Origin: Enterococcus wangshanyuanii
GTDB taxonomy: Bacteria > Bacillota > Bacilli > Lactobacillales > Enterococcaceae
Reading direction: 5' to 3'
DNA: 64,000 bases
Assembly: GCF_002197645.1 (NCBI RefSeq)
Contig: NZ_CP021874.1
Span: forward strand, 3,534,001 to 3,598,000
The notes under the pieces are model-generated. The model had not been told where the DNA came from, made no database searches, and was given only the letters and a program-made list of their open reading frames with translations. Below are positions 22,429 to 30,975 of the stretch, piece after piece; position 1 is the stretch's first letter; each line of letters starts with the position of its first letter. A program made the translations under genes and the position numbers.

Positions 22429-22745
22429 GTAATGAATTAACTAATTTTGAAAATAAATATATGGCATCTATGGCAAATTACGCATTGTTAGATGGTCAAA
22501 TCAAACAAGCAAAAGAAAAACTTGAGCAATTGAAAAGTGAATTAACTGAAGCAATGGATCAACATGATATCAAATCAATCGACAACGATTATCTAAAAAT
22601 TACTCGTGTAGCTGCAAGTAGCTCAACAAGCGTCGATTTGAAAAAATTACAAAAAGAAGAAGCTAAGTTATATGGGGAACTATTAGAGGATTACCCTAAA
22701 GTAACCAAGCGAAATGCTTCATTAAGAATTGCGGTGAAATCATGA
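22425..22745 (+). CDS. 106-residue coiled-coil early protein
   Basis: The gene overlaps the helicase stop (ATGA). The product has a helical first half (MASMANYALLDGQIKQAKEK, LEQLKSELTEAMDQHD) and a strand-rich second half (DYLKITRVAASSSTSVDLKK). The plan resembles small siphovirus proteins of the Gp157 type, but the match is uncertain. Confidence 0.5.
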   Translation: MSNELTNFENKYMASMANYALLDGQIKQAKEKLEQLKSELTEAMDQHDIKSIDNDYLKITRVAASSSTSVDLKKLQKEEAKLYGELLEDYPKVTKRNASLRIAVKS

Positions 22746-22978
22746 GCGCACCAGCTAGATTAAGAGTGGCGGCCAGTAGTGGTATTTATGGACTAGGATT
22801 TTCTGGAACAAGACTTAGTAGAAGTTCAATTCCTACTGAGTTAGAGGTTAATGATGTGGCGCTCATTGATCATAAAGAAAAAGTAACTGTTCTTAAAAAA
22901 TATAATTGTAGCGCACTAGTTGCAGATGAAAAAGGGAATCGAACAGTGATTAATTATGATCACTTGGTGAAAGTATGA
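22742..22978 (+). CDS. 78-residue hypothetical protein
   Basis: It overlaps both neighbours by four bases. The N-terminus is basic and Ser/Gly rich (MSAPARLRVAASSGIYGLGF), and the rest is a small beta domain (VNDVALIDHKEKVTVLKKYN). No family is recognised. It is part of a tightly coupled run of early genes. Confidence 0.5.
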   Translation: MSAPARLRVAASSGIYGLGFSGTRLSRSSIPTELEVNDVALIDHKEKVTVLKKYNCSALVADEKGNRTVINYDHLVKV

Positions 22979-23283
22979 GTGAAAAAAAGAATCAAAAAAG
23001 AATGATGGATAAAGTCAGAAGTGGATATGCCAACCCAAGCAGCATTAAAGTTGTGTATCTAGGTCTTAGATATGGTGGTTTTTATTATGGAACAGTGATT
23101 GAGGCAAAAGCTTGTCATGCGGTTAAGGGGAATTTACCGTACCCATATCCCAAATATATGCACTGCGATTATAAAATCATCGATGAAGATGGTGACACTT
23201 ATGGCGTTAGTGGAAATGGAATTGATTTTGTTAAAGATTGGTACCCTGTATCAGATGATATTGAAGTAGGTACACAATTATGA
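22975..23283 (+). CDS. 102-residue hypothetical protein
   Basis: The gene is coupled by overlaps on both sides. The protein is basic at the N-terminus (KKNQKRMMDKVRSGYANPSS) and beta-rich afterwards (YGGFYYGTVIEAKACHAVKG), with two cysteines in different contexts. No known domain is recognised. Confidence 0.45.
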   Translation: MSEKKNQKRMMDKVRSGYANPSSIKVVYLGLRYGGFYYGTVIEAKACHAVKGNLPYPYPKYMHCDYKIIDEDGDTYGVSGNGIDFVKDWYPVSDDIEVGTQL

Positions 23284-23606
23284 GGGAGTCGAAGTTTCAG
23301 CAACAAGTCATTCAATTTCTTAAAGACAATAAAGTTTGGTATGTAAAATATTGGGCTGGTAGCAAGTTTACAGTTGAAGGAATTCCTGATTTGCTCGTTT
23401 GTATTGATGGTACGTTTCATGGGATAGAGCTTAAAAATGATGAGTATTATGAATCAAAATTACAAGCTTACAACATGGGGTTAATTAATACAAATAGTGG
23501 TGAAGGATATATATTACGACCAAATAAGGTAAAGGAAAACAAATTTCCAGAATTTGATTATTATCAACTCACATTTGATGAGTGGAAAGAAAGGTGGTTT
23601 AGATGA
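23280..23606 (+). CDS. VRR-NUC endonuclease
   Basis: The 108-residue protein is a minimal PD-(D/E)XK nuclease of the VRR-NUC type: an N-terminal Glu/Gln helix (ESKFQQQVIQFLKDN), then VEGIPDLLVCIDGTFHGIEL with the catalytic Asp and Glu-x-Lys (GIPDLL at about 40, ELK at about 53), and a Q helix (SKLQAYNMG). In phages such enzymes cut branched DNA during replication or before packaging. Confidence 0.8.
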   Translation: MRESKFQQQVIQFLKDNKVWYVKYWAGSKFTVEGIPDLLVCIDGTFHGIELKNDEYYESKLQAYNMGLINTNSGEGYILRPNKVKENKFPEFDYYQLTFDEWKERWFR

Positions 23607-23812
23607 GTAAAGGACCAGTTTATTTACCAATCTCATTACTAGATGTATTTGAACTAATTGAAGATGAAAAAGTTGATCAGATATATGTTGAATATAGAAA
23701 TGAATTACGTATTGGTAAAAGCTTTGAGTTTTCACTTGAGGAAATTAAGGATCAAAATTTCTATATTAAACAGGAATATGTATCTAAGAACGATCAGGAG
23801 AGTGATTCATAA
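23603..23812 (+). CDS. 69-residue hypothetical protein
   Basis: It overlaps the nuclease stop and the next start by one to four bases. The product is acidic and beta-rich (DVFELIEDEKVDQIYVEYRN). It contains no recognisable motif. Coupling suggests it acts with the nuclease or the recombination protein next door. Confidence 0.45.
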   Translation: MSKGPVYLPISLLDVFELIEDEKVDQIYVEYRNELRIGKSFEFSLEEIKDQNFYIKQEYVSKNDQESDS

Positions 23813-25656
23813 TGCAATATAGTTACTCCAGGGTTTCACTCTTTAAAGAATGTCCTTATCATTTCAAATTAAAATACATTGATGAGGAACCTGAAATTCC
23901 TGATTACAGTGCAAATAGTCCATTGATTCTAGGTGGTGCGTTGCATAAAGGTATCGAAACAAATGCTACTACAATGATTCAAGATTACTACAATTCATAC
24001 CCAATCATTACAGATGACATAGTGAATGAAGCTATTAAGATGGATCGAATGCTTCCAAAAGTTAAAGAGTTCTTATCAGAGAATTTCCAGCAATGTGAGT
24101 TCATCCATGAATACAAAATTGATCGACCAGAATACGTTGGTTATGTCGATTTAATTGTAAAAGGTCCAGACGGTCAATGCTTGGTCATTGATTTTAAATA
24201 TAGTAACAATATTAAGAATTACATGGACTCAGCACAGCTACACATCTACAAACATTATTTGGAAGAAGATGGATTCAATATCCGACAACTTGGTTTTCTC
24301 TTTATTGAAAAAGTAGGAGTTAAACCTGGTAAGACAGAAGACCTGTTTCAATTTCGAAAACGACTTGTTAAAACATTAGCTTCTGCAAAAGTAACATTTC
24401 GAGAAATCAAATATGACGAGTCAAAAGTTAATGGATTCTTTAATCAAATCAAGGAAATTGAATCAACAACAGATTATCCGCGTGATCCACATGGTAAATG
24501 TTTTAGCTGTGCAGCCATTAATGCTAAAAAGTCTGGTCGATGGACAACATTAACACCACGTGATTATTTAAATTTTGAACAAGATAAGAATGGAGAGATA
24601 GTAATGAAATTACCTAGCACAGAACGAAGAAATGTAGAAAAAGTAACAAAACGAGTATTTTGGCTTTATGGCGCACCATTTAGTGGAAAAACAACATTTG
24701 CTAACGAATTTCCAAATCCTTTAATGCTGAATACAGATGGTAACATCAGATTTGTTGATGCGCCATTCATTAGTATCGCTGATGAAGTTACTTCAAATGG
24801 TCGTATTACTGAGACAGTTAAGGCTTGGGATAAATTGAAAGATACTATTTTTGAGCTTGAGAAAAAAGACAATGATTTTCAAACGATCGTCATTGACCTT
24901 TTAGAAGATACGTATCAGTCTGCCAGATCTTATATGTATGAAAAATTGGGCATTGAACATGAGTCAGATAACAGTTTTAAAGCATGGGATATGGTTCGTA
25001 ATGAGTTCCTAAATGTAATTAAGCGGATTGTCCATTTACCATATGAAAACATCATCTTCATCAGTCATGAAGATATTTCAAAAGATGTGACGAAAAAAAC
25101 AGGTGATAAAATTACGGCAATTGCACCAAATCTACAAGATAAAGCATCTTTAAAAGTTGCTGGTATGGTTGATATTGTTGGACGTGTAGTAGCTGATGAT
25201 GACGAGCGTAAAATCATCTTTAAATCTAAAGACTATGTCTTTGGTGGGGGACGATTACCAAATTTACCAGTAACCGAAATTGATCTAAAGGTTCAAGAAC
25301 TATTAGATGTATATGATTCAGCTAACAAAACTCTAAAGGCTGCACCAACAGTAACTGATGAAGTTGTGGAAGAAAAAACTAAAAAATCACGTCGTAAAAA
25401 AGAAGATGTTGCTGATGACGTAGAAGAAAAGACTGATGAAAAAGATGAAGAAACAACTGAGCCACCTAAGCGTAAAAGACGTAATAAAAAAGAAGTAGAA
25501 ACAGATCCAGAAGATGATGAAACTCCCCCAGGTGAAAAATCTAACGAAACTGAAGAAGCTCCAAAACGTAAAAGACGTGAGCGCAAATCAAAAGATGAAG
25601 AGCCTGAACAGGAAGAAAAACCAGCTCGCCGCCGTCGTAAACGAGAGTCAAAGTAA
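23812..25656 (+). CDS. RecB-like nuclease fused to Sak4-like RecA-fold ATPase
   Basis: The 614-residue protein joins two usually separate phage recombination proteins. Residues 1-245 are a PD-(D/E)XK nuclease of AddB/RecB type: YSYSRVSLFKECPYHFKLKY, LGGALHKGIE, then GYVDLIVKGPDGQCLVIDFK, with a Cys pair in GKCFSCAAIN (about 233). From about 265 an AAA/RecA-fold ATPase follows: Walker A LYGAPFSGKTTFAN (about 285-298) and Walker B TIVIDLLED (about 360). The last 100 residues are low-complexity Lys/Arg/Glu repeats. An internal ATG at 24604, preceded by GGAGAGATAG, is in frame and could also give the ATPase alone. Confidence 0.75.
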   Translation: MQYSYSRVSLFKECPYHFKLKYIDEEPEIPDYSANSPLILGGALHKGIETNATTMIQDYYNSYPIITDDIVNEAIKMDRMLPKVKEFLSENFQQCEFIHEYKIDRPEYVGYVDLIVKGPDGQCLVIDFKYSNNIKNYMDSAQLHIYKHYLEEDGFNIRQLGFLFIEKVGVKPGKTEDLFQFRKRLVKTLASAKVTFREIKYDESKVNGFFNQIKEIESTTDYPRDPHGKCFSCAAINAKKSGRWTTLTPRDYLNFEQDKNGEIVMKLPSTERRNVEKVTKRVFWLYGAPFSGKTTFANEFPNPLMLNTDGNIRFVDAPFISIADEVTSNGRITETVKAWDKLKDTIFELEKKDNDFQTIVIDLLEDTYQSARSYMYEKLGIEHESDNSFKAWDMVRNEFLNVIKRIVHLPYENIIFISHEDISKDVTKKTGDKITAIAPNLQDKASLKVAGMVDIVGRVVADDDERKIIFKSKDYVFGGGRLPNLPVTEIDLKVQELLDVYDSANKTLKAAPTVTDEVVEEKTKKSRRKKEDVADDVEEKTDEKDEETTEPPKRKRRNKKEVETDPEDDETPPGEKSNETEEAPKRKRRERKSKDEEPEQEEKPARRRRKRESK

Positions 25657-25712
25657 AAACCCCTTTTGATGGGGGAACAATCGAAATATCAGATGACGAT
25701 TTACCATTTTAA
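25656..25712 (+). pseudogene. Orphan SSB-type C-terminal tail after the ATPase gene
   Basis: In the -1 frame relative to the preceding gene, the sequence from its stop codon onward reads VKTPFDGGTIEISDDDLPF and a stop. DDDLPF is the conserved acidic tip by which bacterial and phage single-strand binding proteins recruit partners. No SSB fold precedes it in that frame (a TAA closes the frame about 30 bases upstream). It is either a relic of an ssb gene or the tail of the fusion protein, lost by a frameshift. Confidence 0.5.
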
Positions 25713-25732
25713 TATTTTAGGAGGAAAAATAG

Positions 25733-26014
25733 ATGAGAAAACAGCTAAACACAAAAGAGCAATGGTTTGCAAATACTGAAGAGGAAGCAAACAAAATTGT
25801 AGATGAAGCAAAAGAAGAATTTCCCGATGAAATGGTCGGTCATTCTATTCAACAAAAATCAAATAAAGCTGGGGAGTACTTCCTTGTTAAGTTGGATATG
25901 AAATTTAATACTCCTGCTGGAATCATGGAAAGTGAATTATCCAATGAATCTGATGAAGATGAGTGGGATGAGGAAGAAACAGAAGAAGTAGAATCTGATG
26001 GAGGAGATGAATAA
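25733..26014 (+). CDS. 93-residue acidic early protein
   Basis: ATG 25733 follows TTAGGAGGAAAA. The product has a small N-terminal domain (EQWFANTEEEANKIVDEAKE, then GHSIQQKSNKAGEYFLVKLD) and a long acidic tail (SNESDEDEWDEEETEEVESD). Acidic tails on small phage proteins often mimic DNA or bind replication proteins; the family is not recognised. Confidence 0.5.
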   Translation: MRKQLNTKEQWFANTEEEANKIVDEAKEEFPDEMVGHSIQQKSNKAGEYFLVKLDMKFNTPAGIMESELSNESDEDEWDEEETEEVESDGGDE

Positions 26015-26193
26015 TGTGGGTATTCTTTGATAGTTATGAAGGTACGGGCTTAAATTCTGTAAAAATTATCGCAGGATCAAAAGAAGAATTATTGATTGAA
26101 ATTGGAAAATATTCTTTGAAACACTCACTTGATACATGTTGTTTTGAAATTGGAAAAATTAAAAATAATAAAATTACGAAGGAGACTATTTAA
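26014..26193 (+). CDS. 59-residue hypothetical protein
   Basis: ATG 26014 overlaps the previous stop and follows GGAGGAGATGA. The product (MWVFFDSYEGTGLNSVKIIA, then KHSLDTCCFEIGKIKNNKIT) is small, mixed alpha/beta, with a Cys-Cys pair. It ends one base before the start of the ssDNA-binding protein gene. Function is unknown. Confidence 0.5.
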   Translation: MWVFFDSYEGTGLNSVKIIAGSKEELLIEIGKYSLKHSLDTCCFEIGKIKNNKITKETI

Positions 26194-26194
26194 C

Positions 26195-26698
26195 ATGACT
26201 GAACAAAAATTTGACTGGAGTAAATTTGATAAACAGGTAGACCTTGATGCACTGAAGGACGATGTAAAAACTGCAGAAGAAAATGGTGGCGGTGATTTTC
26301 CTGAAATTCCGTTAGGTAAGTATGAAGTAAAAGTAAAAAATATGGAGCTGGGTCAATCAAAAATAAAAGAAGATAAATCTGGTGGCGATCCAATGCTTAA
26401 AATTCAATTCCAAATTTTAGATGGTGAATTTAAAGATAGCCTAATTTTTTACAATGGTGTGATGCAGCCGGCAAATGAGAAAGCATTTGGCTTCCAAGTC
26501 CACAAGAATAATGAGCTATTACGATCACTTTGGGATGCAGATCATGATGAGGTTGATTTCAATGGATTCGGAGAATATAACGATCTAATTCTCGATATTG
26601 CTGAAGAAATCATTGAGGACGAATGGGAGTACATTCTTGAAAAAGGGCGTACAAATAAAGGGTACGAAACGTATGAAGTCTTAGAGATTTTAGATTAA
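26195..26698 (+). CDS. DUF669 phage ssDNA-binding protein
   Basis: The start is ATG 26195 after AAGGAGACT; an earlier in-frame start at 26129 overlaps the small gene and has no site. The 167-residue protein shows the DUF669 pattern: FPEIPLGKYEVKVKNMELGQ, then DPMLKIQFQILDGEFKDSLI, then GFQVHKNNELLRSL. DUF669 proteins take the place of SSB in replication modules of Firmicutes phages. That agrees with the loss of a standard ssb gene just upstream. Confidence 0.75.
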   Translation: MTEQKFDWSKFDKQVDLDALKDDVKTAEENGGGDFPEIPLGKYEVKVKNMELGQSKIKEDKSGGDPMLKIQFQILDGEFKDSLIFYNGVMQPANEKAFGFQVHKNNELLRSLWDADHDEVDFNGFGEYNDLILDIAEEIIEDEWEYILEKGRTNKGYETYEVLEILD

Positions 26699-26702
26699 TA
26701 AA

Positions 26703-26735
26703 AAGATGGGGATTAATTTCCCCATCTTACACTAT
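26703..26735 (-). terminator. Terminator of the minus-strand gene, partly bidirectional
   Basis: AAGATGGGGA (26703-26712) pairs with TCCCCATCTT (26719-26728). The T-run lies on the minus-strand exit, so it mainly ends leftward transcription of the gene at 26735-26989. Confidence 0.65.
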
Positions 26736-26989
26736 TACTTATCAAATCTATTTTTTAGTTCGATATATTTACTTCTACCTTGAGGAGTGAGGCCTGCATA
26801 TTCCGAAACAACCTGACTGTGAGTAGCATCAGGATAATTTTGATGCTGGTTAGATGAAATACATCTTAATTTCACAAAATTAGGTTCAAAAAAGAATTGA
26901 TATGTATTGACGAAATCATTATCAATATCAACAGTAGATGTAGCATTTAAAGTGCTTTTAATTTTCTCATATAGTTCTTCATCAGTCAT
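26735..26989 (-). CDS. 84-residue minus-strand hypothetical protein
   Basis: This is a lone leftward gene inside the rightward early block, with a dedicated terminator. The protein is soluble, mixed alpha/beta (LYEKIKSTLNATSTVDIDND, then YAGLTPQGRSKYIELKNRFD). Such single reversed genes in prophages are usually lysogeny-expressed morons. No function is recognised; the ribosome site AAGGTGG lies just before the start. Confidence 0.5.
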   Translation of the reverse strand: MTDEELYEKIKSTLNATSTVDIDNDFVNTYQFFFEPNFVKLRCISSNQHQNYPDATHSQVVSEYAGLTPQGRSKYIELKNRFDK

Positions 26990-27036
26990 GTGTTTTAACC
27001 ACCTTTATATTTTATTAAATTATCTCATGAAAGAAG

Positions 27037-28731
27037 GTGATAGTCATCATATTTTATGACTTCGAGGTTTTTCAATATGATTGGTTAGTTGTAATGATGG
27101 ACACAGAAACTCAGAGTGAGCACATCTTTATTAATGATGCTGATGGACTACTTAAATTTTATCATCAGCATAAAAAAGATATATGGGTAGGGTTTAATAG
27201 TAATGGTTATGATCGATATATTTTAAAGGCTATCATCTGTGGCTTTAATCCAAAAGAAGTGAATGATTGGATCATCGTTAAACACAAAAAGGGCTGGGAA
27301 TTTAGCCGACAATTTAATTCTATCCAACTTTTTAGTTATGACACGATGGTTAAGAGAGATAAATCATTGAAGCAGTTAGAAGGATTCATGGGACATGATA
27401 TTAGAGAAACGACAGTACCATTTGATATTCCTCGTAAATTGACAGATGCCGAAATTGATGAAGTCATTTTTTACTGTCGTCATGATGTTCACGAAACAAT
27501 GGAAGTTTTCGGTCGACAGTTAGTTGAATTTCAATCGCACTTAGCTTTAATTAATGAATTTCAGTTACCTCTGAAACATATTTCTAAAACTCAGGCACAG
27601 TTAGCTGCAACAATATTAGGAGCAACCAAAAAAGAAACGGATGATGCTTTCGATATTTTTCTTCCAGAAGTACTACGTATCAACAAGCATACTAATGTAC
27701 TTGATTTTTTTAGAAATTACACTGGTGATCCTAAAGAGTTAAAGATAGATGTTTTAGGTGTACCACATGTATTTGCTGGTGGTGGAGTACATGGCGCTAT
27801 TTCAAAATTTTATTATGAATGTGACTCAGACGAATTAATGATCATGGCTGACGTTGATCAACTGTACCCAACTATCATGACAGAATATGATCTATTATCT
27901 AGAGGTGTATCTCAACCTGTTAAATTTAAATATATTTTAGATACAAGTTTGAAATTGAAAGAAGAGAAGAAGAAAAAAGAACGTGAACCATACAAGCGTA
28001 TTTGTAATATTACCTATGGAGCTGAAGGTGATAAATATAATGCAATGTATGATCCAAGAAATAGGTTACTGGTGTGTATATATGGTCAGTTATTCTTATT
28101 AGACTTGATAGAAAAATTAGAAGTTTTACCATCGCTGGAACTGATACAATCAAATACCGATGGTATTCTTGTAAAAATTAAACGTGATGATTTTGATTTA
28201 TTTGATGATTTAGTTTATGAGTGGGAACAGCGTACTCGATTACACATGAGCTTTGACTTTTACAAAAAGATTTATCAAAAAGATGTTAACAATTACTTAA
28301 TTGTTGATATGGAGGGAGAACATAAATCTAAAGGTGCATACGTTAAAAAATTGGATCATTTAGATTATGATTTACCGATTGTCAATAAAGCAGTGGTTAA
28401 TTACCTGGTGAAAGGTACACCTGTTGAGGAGACAATTAATCAGAGCGATAAGCTAATAGAATTCCAGAAGATCACTAAGATTAGTGGTAAGTTTGATTAC
28501 GCGTTGTACGGTAAGAAAAAGAGACATGAACGAGTATTTCGATTGTTTGCCAGCACTTCCGGAAAAGAACTCAAAAAAGTAAAAGGTGATAGTATTCAGA
28601 AAATCGGATACACACCAGATATTTGTAAAATTGTTAATACTGATGTGACAAATGAAAAAACCCCTGACTGGTTAGACAGGAGTTGGTATATAGAGTTAAC
28701 TCAGAAAAGAGTTAAAGATTTTCTTGGTTAA
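27037..28731 (+). CDS. Family B DNA polymerase with proofreading domain
   Basis: The 564-residue protein begins at GTG (GAAAGAAG just upstream). Residues 1-165 form a DnaQ-like 3'-5' exonuclease (FYDFEVFQYDW, GFNSNGYDRYIL, YCRHDVHETMEVF). The polymerase part has motif A ADVDQLYPTIM (about 268-278), motif B RICNITYGAEGDKY (about 320) and motif C SNTDGILV (about 372). D-x-x-LYP and the YG motif identify family B, though the protein is short and has NTDG at motif C. It works with the primase-helicase downstream. Many related siphophages instead carry a family A enzyme. Confidence 0.8.
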   Translation: MIVIIFYDFEVFQYDWLVVMMDTETQSEHIFINDADGLLKFYHQHKKDIWVGFNSNGYDRYILKAIICGFNPKEVNDWIIVKHKKGWEFSRQFNSIQLFSYDTMVKRDKSLKQLEGFMGHDIRETTVPFDIPRKLTDAEIDEVIFYCRHDVHETMEVFGRQLVEFQSHLALINEFQLPLKHISKTQAQLAATILGATKKETDDAFDIFLPEVLRINKHTNVLDFFRNYTGDPKELKIDVLGVPHVFAGGGVHGAISKFYYECDSDELMIMADVDQLYPTIMTEYDLLSRGVSQPVKFKYILDTSLKLKEEKKKKEREPYKRICNITYGAEGDKYNAMYDPRNRLLVCIYGQLFLLDLIEKLEVLPSLELIQSNTDGILVKIKRDDFDLFDDLVYEWEQRTRLHMSFDFYKKIYQKDVNNYLIVDMEGEHKSKGAYVKKLDHLDYDLPIVNKAVVNYLVKGTPVEETINQSDKLIEFQKITKISGKFDYALYGKKKRHERVFRLFASTSGKELKKVKGDSIQKIGYTPDICKIVNTDVTNEKTPDWLDRSWYIELTQKRVKDFLG

Positions 28732-29033
28732 TACCGATAATCTGTCGATACATTAACATAATCGTTCTTACCGTTGTACTTATCCATCATTACAATTGGT
28801 GTATCTGAAATATCTAAAAAGTTATTCGCACGTTCATAATCATCTTTAGTCCAATTCATAACTGCAGTACCAGAAATATATTCGAATACAAAATACTGAG
28901 TTTCTAACTCATCATCATTTTGTTTTAAATATACGTTATGAACAGAATACGATTTCATACCTCTAATTTTAACAACAAGTGGAAATTTAGCTAATGTACG
29001 ATGTTCTTCGATCTTATCAGTATTAATAAACAT
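28728..29033 (-). CDS. 101-residue minus-strand hypothetical protein
   Basis: The start is taken at ATG 29033, after AAGGAGTGA. An extended -10 TGG-TACAAT lies upstream on the minus strand. The protein is beta-rich (KFPLVVKIRGMKSYSVHNVY, then ETQYFVFEYISGTAVMNWTK). It overlaps the polymerase stop by four bases and is another reversed gene in the early block. Its role is unknown. Confidence 0.5.
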   Translation of the reverse strand: MFINTDKIEEHRTLAKFPLVVKIRGMKSYSVHNVYLKQNDDELETQYFVFEYISGTAVMNWTKDDYERANNFLDISDTPIVMMDKYNGKNDYVNVSTDYRY

Positions 29034-29097
29034 ACTAATCACTCCTTAAAATTATTTTAAACTAATTGTACCACATGTGAAAGGTAGGTGAATAAAA

Positions 29098-30975
29098 ATT
29101 TATAGAGGTTATCTTAAAGGCAGTGAAAAACATGCTGCTGAATCATTTAAAAATAATCCTAAAAAGTTACTGTCTTATGAAACAGTACGGAAATTCGATT
29201 CTTTTGTTGGTATTTTAGATGATGAGTTTGTCATGGTGGACATTGATACACCTGCTGAAGCAAAACTACTTTTAAAAATTATCAAATCATTAAACTTAGG
29301 TTGTTCAGTTTTAAAAACATCAAAAGGTATTCATGTCTATTTCAAAGGATTTGATTTAACTAAAAATAGTATTGAATGGTATTCGGCAATCGGTGTAGAA
29401 GTGACGATTAAATTGGGAAATAAAAATACTGCTGATCCACTAAAGATTGATGGTAAATCTCGTAAGTGGTTAATAAAAACAAATGATTATGATCCATTAC
29501 CTAAATGGTTATATCCAATGGAGAAAAAGAAAAAATCTAATCCAAGGAGTCCTATTACTGAAATTGATGAAGGAAATAGGAACCAGGAACTATTCAACTA
29601 TATTCTAAAGCTTCAATCCGTTGGGATGAATAAAAAAGAAATTCGTCAAACAATTAGAATCATCAATAACTTCATACTATCTTCTCCGTTAGATGATTCA
29701 GAAATAAATACAATTTTGCGTGATGAAGCTTTTTTGAAAGAATCATTTTTTAAAGGAAATATTTTTCTTCATGATCATTTCGCAAAGTTTTTAATTGCTG
29801 AACATAATATCATTACGATTATGGATGTACTGCACATTTATAAAGACGGTGTGTATTCAGATAATCAGAATGAGATTGAGCGAGCGATGATTAAACACCT
29901 ACCTCATTTAACCAAAGCTCGTAGAATGGAAGTTTTAAGTTATATCCAATTGAAGGCTGAAGAAAAAACGTTAGCAGCTACTCATTATGTGGCCGTCCAG
30001 AATGGTATTTTAAATTTAGAGACCTGGGAACTGATGAGTTTTGATCCTAATATAATCATTAAGAACAAAATTCCGGTAAATTATGTGAAAGATGCTTACT
30101 ACGAAGTGACAGATAGTACATTAAATAAAATTGCTTGTCATGATAAATCACTTCGAAAAGTACTTGAAGAGATATTCGGTTATATTTTGTTACGTCGGAA
30201 TGAGTTGGGTAAAGCTTTCATTTTAACTGGTGGGGGAAGTAACGGTAAATCGTCTTACTTAAAAATTGTTCGTAAACTTGCTGGAGAAGATAATACATCT
30301 TCTTTGGATCTAAAAGAACTCAATCAACGATTTAAAACTGCTGAACTATTTGGTAAGTTAGCAAATATTGGTGATGATATTTCTGGTGAATACATCAAGG
30401 ATAATTCTGAATTTAAAAAGCTTGTAACTGGTGAAGCTCTTAACGTAGAACGAAAAGGGCGAGATCCATTTGATTTCACGAATTACTCAAAACTAATTTT
30501 CTCAGCTAACCGGATGCCACGAATTAATGATACAAGTAATGGGTTGATGCGTAGATTAATGATGATTCCTTTCAATGCAAAATTTACATCTGAAGATAAG
30601 GACTTTGATCCGTTTATTCAAGATAAATTAATATCTCAACAGTCAATGGAATATGTTTTACAATTGGCCATCCTAGGTTTAAAACGATTATTAAAAAATA
30701 GAAAATTCTCACCTTCCAGAACAATTGATAAAGAAACTACAAAATACGAAGAACAAAATAATCCGATCATTGGATTCCTTAAAGAAGTTGAACCTAAGTT
30801 AGAGAATGAAGTTGTTGCTGACATTCATCGTATCTATCAAGTGTGGTGTGTAGATAATGGTTTTCAACCTACGTCATCAAATGTATTTAGTAGAGAAATA
30901 AATCGTTTAAAAAATTTATCAACTAAAGTTCAACGTATAGATGGAAAGCCTAAAAAAATTTTTATCATGAAATAA
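29098..30975 (+). CDS. Primase-helicase (AEP primase plus D5/SF3 helicase), non-ATG start
   Basis: The first ATG in the frame (29233) falls inside a conserved region. The open frame extends upstream with coherent sequence YRGYLKGSEKHAAESFKNNP to a TGA at about 29090, and a GGTAGGTG site precedes ATT 29098 at proper spacing, so I place the start there (625 residues). The N-terminal primase-polymerase domain contains FVMVDIDTPAEAKLL (catalytic D-x-D) and KTSKGIHVYF. The C-terminal half is a D5-type helicase with Walker A LTGGGSNGKSSYLK and LANIGDDISGEY. It primes and unwinds phage DNA. Confidence 0.8.
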   Translation: MYRGYLKGSEKHAAESFKNNPKKLLSYETVRKFDSFVGILDDEFVMVDIDTPAEAKLLLKIIKSLNLGCSVLKTSKGIHVYFKGFDLTKNSIEWYSAIGVEVTIKLGNKNTADPLKIDGKSRKWLIKTNDYDPLPKWLYPMEKKKKSNPRSPITEIDEGNRNQELFNYILKLQSVGMNKKEIRQTIRIINNFILSSPLDDSEINTILRDEAFLKESFFKGNIFLHDHFAKFLIAEHNIITIMDVLHIYKDGVYSDNQNEIERAMIKHLPHLTKARRMEVLSYIQLKAEEKTLAATHYVAVQNGILNLETWELMSFDPNIIIKNKIPVNYVKDAYYEVTDSTLNKIACHDKSLRKVLEEIFGYILLRRNELGKAFILTGGGSNGKSSYLKIVRKLAGEDNTSSLDLKELNQRFKTAELFGKLANIGDDISGEYIKDNSEFKKLVTGEALNVERKGRDPFDFTNYSKLIFSANRMPRINDTSNGLMRRLMMIPFNAKFTSEDKDFDPFIQDKLISQQSMEYVLQLAILGLKRLLKNRKFSPSRTIDKETTKYEEQNNPIIGFLKEVEPKLENEVVADIHRIYQVWCVDNGFQPTSSNVFSREINRLKNLSTKVQRIDGKPKKIFIMK

